DNA from: JACQMJ01 sp964373495
Lineage (GTDB): Bacteria; Patescibacteriota; Minisyncoccia; Sungbacterales; SURF-37
Direction of reading: 5' to 3'
NCBI GenBank assembly: GCA_964373495.1
Contig: CAYJUW010000026.1
Coordinates: 1 to 11,808, forward strand
Length of the DNA: 11,808 nt
The position numbers were made by a program, and so were the translations under genes. The notes under the pieces are model-generated. The model was not told where the DNA came from, made no database searches, and saw only the letters and a program-made list of their open reading frames with translations. This document shows positions 1 to 6,134 of the stretch, piece by piece. Position 1 is the stretch's first letter. Each line of letters begins with the position of its first letter.

Positions 1-135
1 CTCCGGCCAGAAGGAGGAGTAAAACTTTCTCGGCTGTTGCGCCCAATCGCACCATGCTTCCTTCATTATATCGTTCCCAGGAAAATATTCCAACTCGCGA
101 GCGACCGCTTTTTAGTTGGATCTTTCTCGTCTTTC

Positions 136-164
136 TTGAAGATGGCACGGGGTTGTGCTACTCT
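136..164 (+). promoter_or_regulatory. candidate promoter of rpsT
   Basis: The -35-like TTGAAG lies at 136-141. After a 17-nt spacer comes TACTCT at 159-164, preceded by TGC, which makes an extended -10. The hexamer matches TATAAT at only three of six positions, so the TGn extension carries much of the call. Transcription would start near 171, leaving about 22 nt before the ATG at 193 or 49 nt before the ATG at 220. The remainder of 1-192 shows nothing I can support as a gene. An AAGGAGGAG at 11-19 has no start codon at a usable distance. Confidence 0.4.
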
Positions 165-219
165 CGAAGCATCGGTGCCATCCGAGGCATCAATGCCAAA
201 AGATCCTAGCCCTGCCATT

Positions 220-492
220 ATGCCCATAACGAAATCTGCGAAGAAGGCTCTGCGTCAGACCAGGCGCCGTACCACCAGAAACCTCCGGAGGAAGGAGGCG
301 TATCGGAAAGTGTTGAAACAGATCCGGAAGCTGCTCGCGGCAAAGAAACTCAAAGAAGCCGAGGCCCTGGTGCCGCAGGCCTACAAGGCCTTGGACAAAG
401 CAGTCAAGACCGGGGTGCTCAAAAAAAATGCGGCCGCGCGGAGAAAATCTCGGCTCATGGCTTGGATCAGTAAATCCAAAACCTCCGCCTAG
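220..492 (+). CDS. rpsT: 30S ribosomal protein S20
   Basis: S20 is a small, basic, all-helical protein that binds 16S rRNA in the body of the 30S subunit. From the ATG at 220 the product is 90 aa, close to the usual length of about 87, and it opens with the family signature MPITKSAKKALRQ. The rest is Lys/Arg-rich helix, with KTGVLKKNAAARRKSRL near the C-terminus, typical of S20. The start is ambiguous. An in-frame ATG at 193 has a GAGG five bases upstream (184-187) and would add nine residues (MPKDPSPAI), while the ATG at 220 has no SD but fits the family alignment. I chose 220. The last residues, KSKTSA, and the TAG stop lie inside the palindromic terminator shared with convergent holA, and the two stop codons overlap in a CTAG. 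Identity is very likely; the start is less certain. Confidence 0.93.
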   Translation: MPITKSAKKALRQTRRRTTRNLRRKEAYRKVLKQIRKLLAAKKLKEAEALVPQAYKALDKAVKTGVLKKNAAARRKSRLMAWISKSKTSA

Positions 493-509
493 GCGGAGGT
501 TTTGGATTT
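472..509. terminator. bidirectional palindromic terminator shared by rpsT and holA
   Basis: This is a perfect 38-bp palindrome with 19-bp arms and its centre between 490 and 491. The GC-rich core AACCTCCGCC/GGCGGAGGTT is flanked by A-runs on one side and T-runs on the other, so either strand gives a hairpin ending in U-rich sequence. It ends two convergent genes at once, and both stop codons (TAG at 490-492 on +, TAG at 491-489 on -) sit at its centre. The sequence is direct evidence; terminator function is inferred. Confidence 0.8.
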
Positions 510-1406
510 TGTTCGACCCAAGACGAGTTTCAGCAGCGGCAAGGGCGGGGGGAGCCGGCCGGTTTTTAGTTCGAGGTCGGCGGCCAGGAGCGCGGAAAAA
601 TAATCGCTGATGTCGGAGCGCCGCAGCCGGCGCGCCAGCTCGGCGTTTTTCTCCACCACGTAGGGGTGGAACTTGGCCGTGACGTTCTTCAAGGTATTGC
701 GTTCAATCCCGTAGTAGACCAAGGCGAGTGTCCGCAGGGCGCTGGCCAGCGCTCCCACAATATAGATCGGCTCGTAGCCGGCCTCCAGCAGGCGCTCCAA
801 GGGGCGGATGCTCGGCCGCCGCTTCCGGAAAAATTCGCCGGTGAAACTCCAGACCTTTTCTTCTTCGCGGATGGCATAACGCTCCTGCCAGCCGCTTGCG
901 ATTTTCCCGAGCTCCTGCGAGAGCGCCCAGAGGTCTGACCCGAAACGCGCGGCCAGCCGCTCGGCTTCTTCCCGGGCGAGCTGAATCTCGCGGCGAACGA
1001 TTTCACCCGCAAGCCAGCGCCGTACGGCGGCCGCGACCAACGGCTTGAACTCCTGCGCCTTTGCCGCGTGCTTTTTTAACGCAACGAGCATGGCGTCCTG
1101 GGCCTCGATTCCGGCTTCCCAAAACACCACGGTGAGATCCCGATCCCTCCGCCAGCGATCGAGCGAATCCCGGACATAGTCCTGATCCTCCTGGGCCGCC
1201 TCCGAGATGCGCTCAATCGCCCAGAACTCCTTTCGGGCAAAGAGTGGGGTCGTGCGGCCGATGGCCCGGACCGCCGCGAATTCCTCCTTGGCGTCAAGGC
1301 GCGTCACGTTGAAGGCGCCGCCGGCCTTAGCCCGAAAGGCGGCGATGAGCTCGCGGAGCTTCTCGCGGCTGCGGTAGGTATCGGGACCGTAGAGGAGATA
1401 AATCAT
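489..1406 (-). CDS. holA: DNA polymerase III delta subunit (clamp-loader subunit)
   Basis: The delta subunit opens the beta sliding clamp within the clamp-loader complex. The 305-aa product starts MIYLLYGPDTYRSREKLREL, the usual N-terminal beta strand of the family, which here as in other delta proteins carries no Walker A motif. A central AAA+-like portion includes LTVVFWEAG (residues 91-99). The helical collar domain is recognisable in residues 200-285 (PLERLLEAGYEPIYIVGALASALR and the region around YFSALLAADLELKTGR; given here only in part). Length is slightly short of the E. coli protein (343 aa). The ATG at 1404-1406 is the only sensible start, and no SD precedes it. The gene is followed upstream by the heptamer hairpin at 1418-1493, then polA on the same strand. 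It overlaps rpsT tail-to-tail, and its final KSKTSA matches the end of S20 because both are read from one palindrome. Confidence 0.85.
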   Translation of the reverse strand: MIYLLYGPDTYRSREKLRELIAAFRAKAGGAFNVTRLDAKEEFAAVRAIGRTTPLFARKEFWAIERISEAAQEDQDYVRDSLDRWRRDRDLTVVFWEAGIEAQDAMLVALKKHAAKAQEFKPLVAAAVRRWLAGEIVRREIQLAREEAERLAARFGSDLWALSQELGKIASGWQERYAIREEEKVWSFTGEFFRKRRPSIRPLERLLEAGYEPIYIVGALASALRTLALVYYGIERNTLKNVTAKFHPYVVEKNAELARRLRRSDISDYFSALLAADLELKTGRLPPPLPLLKLVLGRTKSKTSA

Positions 1407-1417
1407 TGGAAGGGCAT

Positions 1418-1493
1418 TAGGGACTAGGGATTAGGCACTAGTGAAACGCCGTACACCGCCTCTGATAACCTAGTGCCTAATCCCTAGTGCCTA
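1418..1493. repeat. inverted array of CCTARNN-type heptamers between holA and polA
   Basis: The left arm runs in 7-nt steps (ATTAGGG, ACTAGGG, ATTAGGC, ACTAG) and the right arm is its complement (CTAGTGC, CTAATCC, CTAGTGC, CTAGG). Positions 1423-1441 and 1470-1488 are perfect 19-bp complements. The pairing extends to 1418/1493 with one mismatch and leaves a 28-nt loop. The same heptamer theme recurs at 9719-9757. It may fold as a hairpin in the polA-holA transcript, but there is no T-run to call it a terminator. Confidence 0.8.
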
Positions 1494-1501
1494 GGTACTC
1501 A

Positions 1502-4168
1502 TTATGCGAGTTCTCCCCAGTTCCTGCCCCGTTTAACCTCGACCTTCATGGGGACTTTGCCCTCCCACGCGCCCTCCATGAGCCGCCGGATCTCGGAGAC
1601 CACGGATGCGATGCGCCCCGTTTTAATCTCGAACATCAGCTCATCGTGAATCTGGAGGAGGAGCCGAACGTCATCGCGCCAACCGCGATCACGGAGAAAG
1701 CGGTCAATGTCAATCATGGCCTTGCGCATGATGTCGGCCTCGGTGCCCTGGATGGGGTGGTTCACGGCCATGCGCTCGGCCTCGCGCTGAAGGCGGAAGC
1801 CCGTGCCGGCAAACTCCGGGAAATAGCGCTTGCGCCCGAACGCGGTCTTGGTGAAGCCGTGCGCGCGGCCAAAGGTCTTGGTCTCCTCGATGAACCGGGC
1901 AATGCCGCGGAAATCGCGGAAGTACTCCTCTATGAAAAGCTCGGCCTCGGCGCGCGGAACGCCGGCCGATTCGGCGAAGGCCCGCGCCCCCATGCCATAC
2001 AGAATCCCGAAGTTTAAGGCCTTGGCCCGGTAGCGAAGCTCGGGCGTCACCCGATCGAACGGGATGTTGTTGACTTCGGCGGCGGTAAGACGGTGGATAT
2101 CGAGTCCCCGGGAAAAGGCCTCGATCATCTTCTCGTCACCGGCGAGATCCGCGGCAATGCGGAGCTCGAGCTGCGAATAGTCAAAGGCCACGAGTTGAAA
2201 ACCGCGGCCGGCCACGAAGGCCTTGCGAATCTTCCGGCCGTCCTCGCCCCGGATGGGAATGTTCTGAAGGTTGGGACTGGCTGAGGCCAGGCGGCCGGTG
2301 GCCGTGCCCATCTGGTCCCAGGTGGTGTGGATGCGGCCGTCCGGCCCAACGAGTTTTGGCAGGACATCCACGTAGGTTGACTTCAGCTTGGCCACCTCGC
2401 GGTAGCGAAGGATATCGGCAATGATCGGATGGCGATCGCGGAGTTTGACAAGTTCGGATTCGCGGGTGGAGAGCGCGCCCGTTTTTTCGGTCCTGCGGAT
2501 GCCCGTGGAGAGAAGGCCCAGGCGCTCGAAGAGCACCGCGGCCAACTGTCGGGGCGATAAGATGTTAAAGGGACCGCCGGCGGCTTTTGAAATTTTTGAT
2601 TCAAGTTTGGCGAGCTCCCGGCCCATGCCAGCCGCGAGCGCTCGCAGGGGTTTGGCGTCAAAGCCGATGCCCTGCGCTTCCATGGCCGCGAGGATCGGCA
2701 CCAGCGGCCCATCGAGTTCGTCGTATACCTTGGCGAGCTCCTCGCGCCGTAACCGCTCTTCCAGCGTCGGCGCGAGGGCAAAGAGGCGGACCGCGACGTC
2801 GGGCGGAGCCGTCGGCACCTCCTGTCCGCGGAACTCCCGCGCCAGGAGCGTTGCCGGATCGTACGTCCTGCGCCCCGGATCAAGCAGGTACCAGATCAGG
2901 GCAAGATCGCGGAGCAAGGACGGATCGTAGCCGGAGAGCCCCAGGCGCAAAAGTTGCTTCAGGCCAAAACCGTAGACCGGCCGCCCGGCGGAAAACCATG
3001 AAGCATTGTGTGGATCGGCGAGCGCGGCCTCCGGCAGCCGGAACACCTCTTCGCCGCTCACGGCAACGAACACCGCTTCTTCCGGGGGATGGTAGAGCAA
3101 CACAGCGCCGGCCCGGGCGGACACGTCGGCGAGTTTCAAAACGGCCTTCACCCGAACCGGTCCAACCGCGGCCGAACCCCCCCCTGGCGCTTCGGCTGCC
3201 GCGGCACTCGTTGGCTCCTGGCCTGCCCGTCCCTGCCCGTCCGGCAGGCGGCCGGCCCGCTTGGCCGGAGCTTCAACGAGGCGAGCCGACGGGCCGATGC
3301 GCTGCAGCAAGCTTGAAAACCCGAACCGCTCCAGCATGGCGCGAACCTCCTCCCGGCTGGCCGCGGATTTGCGCAGGCGCGCGGAAGCCAGCACGAACGA
3401 AATGGGAACGTTGCGGTCAATCGTGGCCAACGTCTTTGAGAAGAGCGCATCAGCCTCGTGGGCTTTCAGCGCGGCGATGACGCCGGGCTTGGCCGAGAGC
3501 CGCCGCTTCTTCAGGGCGCGGTAGACCTCCTCGATCGAGGGGTGGGATTTCAGGAGCTCAATCGCCGTTTTCTCGCCAATGCCCTTGACCCCGGGGATGT
3601 TGTCCGACGGATCGCCTCGAAGACCCTTAAAATCAATCAGCTGCCGCGGGGTCAGGCCGTAGCGCTCGCGCACGGCCCGCACGTCGTAGAGCACGGTGTC
3701 CGAAACGCCCGTGCGCATGGTCAACACCTTGGTCCGCTCGTCAATCAACTGGAGCGTGTCGAGATCTCCGGTGACGATGATGATCTCGGTGTCGGCGTGC
3801 TTGGCGCCCACCCGGGCGGCCACGGTGCCGATGATGTCATCGGCTTCGTAGCCGGCCTTCTCCAGCATGGGGATGCCAAAGGCCTTCACCAACTCCTTTA
3901 CCAGCGGAATCTGCTGGTAGAGGGCATCCGGGGCCTTGACCCGCTGGGCCTTGTAGCGCTCGAAGACCGCATGCCGGAAGGTCGGCCCCTCATGATCAAA
4001 GGCGGCCACGGCATAGTCGGGCTTCAGCTCCCGGATCATCTTCAAGAGTACGGAGGCAAAGCCGTAGACCGCGGCCACCGGCTCGCCGCCGGGACTGGTC
4101 AGCGGCGGCAGGGCATGCCACGCGCGGTGGATGACGGCGTGGGCGTCAATGAGGATAAGCTTCTTCAT
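1502..4168 (-). CDS. polA: DNA polymerase I
   Basis: Pol I fills gaps and removes RNA primers during replication and repair. The 888-aa product has the normal three-part layout. The 5'-3' exonuclease occupies residues 1-290, with acidic motifs LIDAH (6-10), YEADD (107-111), VTGDLD (132-137) and DFKGLRGDPSDNIPG (179-193), then a helix-hairpin-helix GVKGIGEKTA. A low-complexity Ala/Gly/Pro linker covers about 293-340. The middle domain at about 340-470 lacks the DxE motif of a 3'-5' exonuclease, so proofreading is probably absent. The polymerase domain has motif A DYSQLELR (663-670), motif B with R712, K716, F720 and Y724-G725, and motif C HDE (841-843), so catalysis should be intact. Phe at 720 is the usual dNTP-type residue. 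The ATG at 4166-4168 has no SD and lies next to an AT-rich heptamer array. Confidence 0.96.
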   Translation of the reverse strand: MKKLILIDAHAVIHRAWHALPPLTSPGGEPVAAVYGFASVLLKMIRELKPDYAVAAFDHEGPTFRHAVFERYKAQRVKAPDALYQQIPLVKELVKAFGIPMLEKAGYEADDIIGTVAARVGAKHADTEIIIVTGDLDTLQLIDERTKVLTMRTGVSDTVLYDVRAVRERYGLTPRQLIDFKGLRGDPSDNIPGVKGIGEKTAIELLKSHPSIEEVYRALKKRRLSAKPGVIAALKAHEADALFSKTLATIDRNVPISFVLASARLRKSAASREEVRAMLERFGFSSLLQRIGPSARLVEAPAKRAGRLPDGQGRAGQEPTSAAAAEAPGGGSAAVGPVRVKAVLKLADVSARAGAVLLYHPPEEAVFVAVSGEEVFRLPEAALADPHNASWFSAGRPVYGFGLKQLLRLGLSGYDPSLLRDLALIWYLLDPGRRTYDPATLLAREFRGQEVPTAPPDVAVRLFALAPTLEERLRREELAKVYDELDGPLVPILAAMEAQGIGFDAKPLRALAAGMGRELAKLESKISKAAGGPFNILSPRQLAAVLFERLGLLSTGIRRTEKTGALSTRESELVKLRDRHPIIADILRYREVAKLKSTYVDVLPKLVGPDGRIHTTWDQMGTATGRLASASPNLQNIPIRGEDGRKIRKAFVAGRGFQLVAFDYSQLELRIAADLAGDEKMIEAFSRGLDIHRLTAAEVNNIPFDRVTPELRYRAKALNFGILYGMGARAFAESAGVPRAEAELFIEEYFRDFRGIARFIEETKTFGRAHGFTKTAFGRKRYFPEFAGTGFRLQREAERMAVNHPIQGTEADIMRKAMIDIDRFLRDRGWRDDVRLLLQIHDELMFEIKTGRIASVVSEIRRLMEGAWEGKVPMKVEVKRGRNWGELA
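3222..3248. repeat. short GC-rich tandem and hairpin repeat inside the polA linker
   Basis: The decamer CCTGCCCGTC occurs twice in tandem (3222-3231, 3232-3241) and is followed by CGGCAGG, so CCTGCC at 3232-3237 can pair with GGCAGG at 3243-3248. It lies exactly in the low-complexity linker between the exonuclease and middle domains of PolA (about residues 308-317). This suggests a tolerated repeat insertion into coding sequence. Confidence 0.6.
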
Positions 4169-4230
4169 TAATTTTCAATTATCAATTCTCAATTTTCAAT
4201 CAATAACCCAAACTCCAATTTTCAATTAAT
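4169..4230. repeat. AATTNTC heptamer array, left flank of the four-helix-bundle gene
   Basis: After one base following the polA start, the sequence runs AATTTTC, AATTATC, AATTCTC, AATTTTC, AATCAAT, then a short GC-containing gap and AATTTTC again. The period is 7 nt. The array fills the polA leader and supplies the TGA stop (4222-4224) and last residues of the neighbouring four-helix-bundle gene. It is the inverse orientation of the array at 4585-4672. Confidence 0.8.
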
Positions 4231-4584
4231 ACCTACTTTGGAACTCCGGCTTATCTTGGCAAAAATAAGCAATAATTCATGGCCTTCCTTCCAAAACCTT
4301 CTGATCTCTTCCCTTCTTTCTGGATTGGCTTTCGCCAGTAAGCGAAGCCAGTGCGCGGTCTCCTTAAGTTCTTTCTTGACGATCCCGACTTTATGCACAA
4401 AGTCCCTCTTGCTTTCGGCCTCCGTTGCCTCGCAGTAGTTCGCTCCTGCGGATCCCACCGCGCCGATAAGCTGATCGATAATCCTCCGGTTTACAGCATC
4501 CTGAGGAATGGTTCTCGCAAACCCAATAATATCTTCAGCAAATTTTGCCAGCCGATCTTCTAAATTGAATTTGCCGTTAGTCAT
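4222..4584 (-). CDS. four-helix-bundle protein (S23 / 23S rRNA intervening-sequence / Avd-like family)
   Basis: From the ATG at 4582-4584 the product is 120 aa. It shows the family pattern FNLEDRLAKFAEDII near the N-terminus, then IIDQLIGAVGSAGANYCEA (a conserved QL..A..S...N..E helix), KRDFVHKVGIVKKELKE and THW-like AHWLRLL before the last helix. Family members form small, often pentameric, helical bundles. Relatives are encoded within 23S rRNA intervening sequences or act as Avd in diversity-generating retroelements, but neither an rRNA nor a reverse transcriptase is present here, so the role is unknown. An ATG at 4602 would add MNFKFS, but those codons belong to the flanking heptamer array, so I prefer 4584. 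Hand counts of four 60-base lines in the gene give about 38-53% GC, against 65% in one polA line. Confidence 0.85.
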   Translation of the reverse strand: MTNGKFNLEDRLAKFAEDIIGFARTIPQDAVNRRIIDQLIGAVGSAGANYCEATEAESKRDFVHKVGIVKKELKETAHWLRLLAKANPERREEIRRFWKEGHELLLIFAKISRSSKVGIN

Positions 4585-4672
4585 TGAAAATTTAAAATTC
4601 ACTGATAATTGAACATTGATAATTGATAATGGTTTGATAATTGGTCATTGAAAATTGGAAATTTGAATAGTT
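4585..4672. repeat. GATAATT/GAAAATTG heptamer array, right flank of the four-helix-bundle gene
   Basis: Reading +, units of 7 nt can be followed: GATAATT, GAACATT, GATAATT, GATAATG, a short break, GTCATTG, AAAATTG, GAAATTT. It is the reverse complement of the theme at 4169-4230. It overlaps the end of tsaE, encoding its final residues (about IQISNFQ) and its TGA stop at 4645-4647. Confidence 0.8.
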
Positions 4673-5109
4673 CGCTCATTCCGACGCTCCCCATGCGTAA
4701 ACCGCAACCGGAGAGCATCGCGCGGTATCAAACTTCTGATCCGCTCGGCCCACTCGATGACGACGATGGCCTCGCGGTCTTTGCACATATCCTTGAGCCC
4801 GAGGCGGCGGGCCTCGGCAGGGGTCTCCAGGCGGTAGGCGTCCACGTGTACGAAATGGCGGAACGGTTTTGCGCGCCTGCCGAGGCGGTACCACTTCGTG
4901 AGTACGAACGTGGGGCTCTGGACCTTCGCGCGGATGCCGAGGGATGACGCCAGTCCCTGGATGAACGTGGTCTTGCCCGACCCCAGCTCGCCGGAAAGGG
5001 CAAGAACGAGCGGGCGGCGGCCAAGGGAAAGCAGTTCCCGGATGATTGCTGCTGCCGCTTTTTTTGTTTGCCCGGGGCTTTTCGTCTTGATGCGGCGCAC
5101 CCACGACAT
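4645..5109 (-). CDS. tsaE: tRNA threonylcarbamoyladenosine biosynthesis ATPase TsaE
   Basis: TsaE is the P-loop ATPase that works with TsaB and TsaD to make t6A at position 37 of ANN-decoding tRNAs in the cytoplasm. The 154-aa product has the family motifs in order: Walker A GELGSGKTT (40-48), switch-like SPTF (65-68), HVDAYR (88-93) and VIEWAER (117-123). Length is normal for the family. The start is the ATG at 5107-5109, with no SD directly upstream; a GGAGGATCG farther upstream is too distant. The downstream end has been overrun by the heptamer array, which supplies the last residues and the stop, so the native C-terminus may have been replaced. No tsaB or tsaD is in the window. Confidence 0.93.
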   Translation of the reverse strand: MSWVRRIKTKSPGQTKKAAAAIIRELLSLGRRPLVLALSGELGSGKTTFIQGLASSLGIRAKVQSPTFVLTKWYRLGRRAKPFRHFVHVDAYRLETPAEARRLGLKDMCKDREAIVVIEWAERIRSLIPRDALRLRFTHGERRNERTIQISNFQ

Positions 5110-5171
5110 GAAACCACACTAGCAGATTTTCCACTCTCCCGCGATCCTCCTGGGGCAATAGCGACAAAATG

Positions 5172-5217
5172 ATTGTTAACAATTCTCCGTACGATCGTGA
5201 AATGAATTGTTAATAAT
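5172..5217. repeat. paired ATTGTTAAYAAT palindromes
   Basis: ATTGTTAACAAT at 5172-5183 is a perfect 12-bp palindrome. A one-base variant, ATTGTTAATAAT, is at 5206-5217. TTAACAATTC (5176-5185) and GAATTGTTAA (5204-5213) are also perfect 10-bp inverted arms around an 18-nt spacer. They lie upstream of tsaE. Two spaced copies of one palindrome look like a regulator site, but I see no matching regulator gene and no convincing promoter around them. Confidence 0.45.
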
Positions 5218-5227
5218 GGGATCGCCT

Positions 5228-5263
5228 CGAAAAATAAAGCATCCGCACGAGAGAGCGGTGCGG
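5228..5263 (-). terminator. possible second terminator after the lipoprotein gene
   Basis: On the minus strand the stem CCGCAC/GTGCGG (5258-5263 with 5243-5248, 9-nt loop) is followed after four bases by TTTATTTTT. The stem is short and the T-run is offset, so this is a weak call. It may back up the stronger terminator at 5321-5384 or insulate tsaE. Confidence 0.35.
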
Positions 5264-5264
5264 T

Positions 5265-5299
5265 CTAAATCTATTGAAGTCGGACTTCAATAGATTTAG
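5265..5299. repeat. perfect 17-bp inverted repeat with one-base centre
   Basis: CTAAATCTATTGAAGTC at 5265-5281 is followed by one G and then the exact complement at 5283-5299. It is AT-rich, unlike the adjacent GC-rich hairpins, and has no adjoining T-run, so it does not look like a terminator. It could form a cruciform or be a small palindromic repeat element. The whole gap 5110-5389 holds this, the palindromes at 5172-5217 and two terminator-like hairpins, but no gene. Confidence 0.75.
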
Positions 5300-5320
5300 G
5301 GTTGGCGCCGGCGGGCAAAC

Positions 5321-5384
5321 AAATAAAAAGAGCCCCGAGAGGAGGGAGCTCATGCTTCTTTTGAGCTCTTACTCCTCTCGGGGA
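5321..5384 (-). terminator. strong rho-independent terminator of the lipoprotein gene
   Basis: It begins 5 bases past the lipoprotein stop on the minus strand. The outer stem is CCCCGAGAGGAG/CTCCTCTCGGGG (12 bp, 5372-5383 with 5333-5344). The inner stem is GAGCTCA/TGAGCTC (5346-5352 with 5362-5368) with a small asymmetric bulge and a 9-nt loop. It is followed on the minus strand by CTCTTTTTATTT. This is the clearest terminator in the window. Confidence 0.9.
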
Positions 5385-5389
5385 CACAA

Positions 5390-5917
5390 CTAGAACCCCC
5401 CCCTGACACCATTCGTCTTGCCCAGCCAGGTCTGCGGTGCCGGCGGGGCCGCGGCCGGGGGGGCCGGTGGCGCGGGCGGCGCGGATGCCGCCGGCGCCCC
5501 CATCGGGATCTGCCTCTCTGCCGGGGGAAGAGGCGCGACCGGCGGACCGGCCGGCCGGTACCGCCGCTCGGCGCCCTGGCAGGACCACTGGTACCGACCG
5601 GTATGGTCATAGTACCACTGGCATGCCTCTTGGGGCGCGGCTGCCGCGGCAGCCGCGGCTGCGGCCGCCTGCTGCTGCTCGACCTCGGCCCCCCGGGCAT
5701 AGCCCTTGAAGCCGCCGATCGTGGCACCGGCGACCGCGCCGATGGCAGCACCCTTGGCCGGGTTGCCGGTCACGACGCCGATCACGGCGCCAGCAGCGGC
5801 ACCGGCGACCGCGCCGATGCCCGCGCCGCCAAGCGTGTACCGATCGGCCGTGGCGCAGGCCGCCAACAGCGGCACCAGCGCCAAGGACAGAAGAAGAACC
5901 GGAATCAACCTTTTCAT
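5390..5917 (-). CDS. glycine-zipper lipoprotein with Ala/Pro-rich tail
   Basis: The 175-aa product begins with a signal peptide (MKR, then a hydrophobic run) ending in the lipobox LAAC, with C21 as the predicted lipidated residue. Residues 30-75 form a glycine-zipper segment (GGAGIGAVAG, GAVIGVV, GAAIGAVAGATIGG), typical of membrane-associated Gly-zipper/YMGG-like lipoproteins. A QQQ plus poly-Ala stretch follows (81-94). A short segment with two cysteines (C99, C113) and aromatic residues (WYYDHTGRYQW) comes next, then a Pro/Ala-rich tail from about 122. Families of this type are often surface or envelope structural proteins of unknown function. The ATG at 5915-5917 is supported by a strong GGAGG SD. 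It is a monocistronic unit with its own consensus promoter and terminator, suggesting high expression. Confidence 0.85.
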   Translation of the reverse strand: MKRLIPVLLLSLALVPLLAACATADRYTLGGAGIGAVAGAAAGAVIGVVTGNPAKGAAIGAVAGATIGGFKGYARGAEVEQQQAAAAAAAAAAAPQEACQWYYDHTGRYQWSCQGAERRYRPAGPPVAPLPPAERQIPMGAPAASAPPAPPAPPAAAPPAPQTWLGKTNGVRGGF

Positions 5918-5920
5918 CGT

Positions 5921-5947
5921 CCTCCTCCTCTCGGGAGCCGGGCTCCC
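5921..5947 (-). promoter_or_regulatory. leader hairpin and strong SD of the lipoprotein gene
   Basis: On the minus strand the leader contains the hairpin GGGAGCC-C-GGCTCCC (5933-5947). Directly after it is GAGAGGAGGAGGACG before the ATG, with AGGAGG 3-6 nt from the start. The leader stretch CCCGAGAGGAG is identical to the first arm of the gene's own terminator, so the terminator's other arm could in principle pair with the SD. Confidence 0.7.
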
Positions 5948-6014
5948 TTTCGAACGGAACGGTTTGATTCACCTCTCCAATTTCAGCCAAAAACCGAATT
6001 TTCAAGCCATTTCA

Positions 6015-6043
6015 ATTATATCAAAACTTAGTAAAAAAGTCAA
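6015..6043 (-). promoter_or_regulatory. near-consensus sigma70-type promoter of the lipoprotein gene
   Basis: On the minus strand TTGACT (6043-6038), a 17-nt spacer and TATAAT (6020-6015) are present, with TGA directly before the -10 making it an extended -10. Transcription would begin near 6008, giving a leader of about 90 nt. It is the best promoter in the window. Confidence 0.85.
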
Positions 6044-6089
6044 TCCCTTCTGGCCACCCGGCTACGGGCGGGTTATACACAGAAATTCG

Positions 6090-6117
6090 TTGACTTTCCG
6101 GGGTCGGGCGCTACCAA
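6090..6117 (+). promoter_or_regulatory. weak candidate promoter for the DHH-like/pilB genes or the hairpin element
   Basis: TTGACT at 6090-6095 is followed by 16 nt and TACCAA(T) at 6112. The -35 is good and the -10 is weak. If used, the transcript would start with the hairpin element at 6135-6264 and reach the DHH-like gene after a leader of about 280 nt. No other convincing + strand promoter lies in the 484-bp gap 5918-6401. Confidence 0.3.
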
Positions 6118-6134
6118 TGGGGCAAACGGGTGAG

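Larger units (their letters stand above)
4169..4672. mobile_element. putative cassette: four-helix-bundle gene between inverted heptamer arrays
   Basis: A small gene of lower GC is bracketed by two AT-rich arrays of the same heptamer theme in opposite orientation (CAATTTTC/CAATTATC on the left, GATAATTG/GAAAATTG on the right). It interrupts an otherwise same-strand run polA-tsaE. No transposase, recombinase or clear target-site duplication was seen, so mobility is inference from layout and composition only. Confidence 0.35.

Noticed and set aside
37..219. Upstream extension of the S20 frame to a TTG at 37
   Set aside because: The added residues have nothing in common with S20, and the purine-rich AAGGAGGAG at 11-19 is too far from the TTG.
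3458..4171. Long open frame on the plus strand opposite the 5' part of polA, and similar ones at 1487-2017 and 2587-3480
   Set aside because: These are antisense shadows of PolA, whose motifs are unambiguous. The translations are low-complexity or compositionally odd.
4222..4584. Diversity-generating retroelement built on the Avd-like protein
   Set aside because: No reverse transcriptase and no template/variable repeat pair is present in the window.
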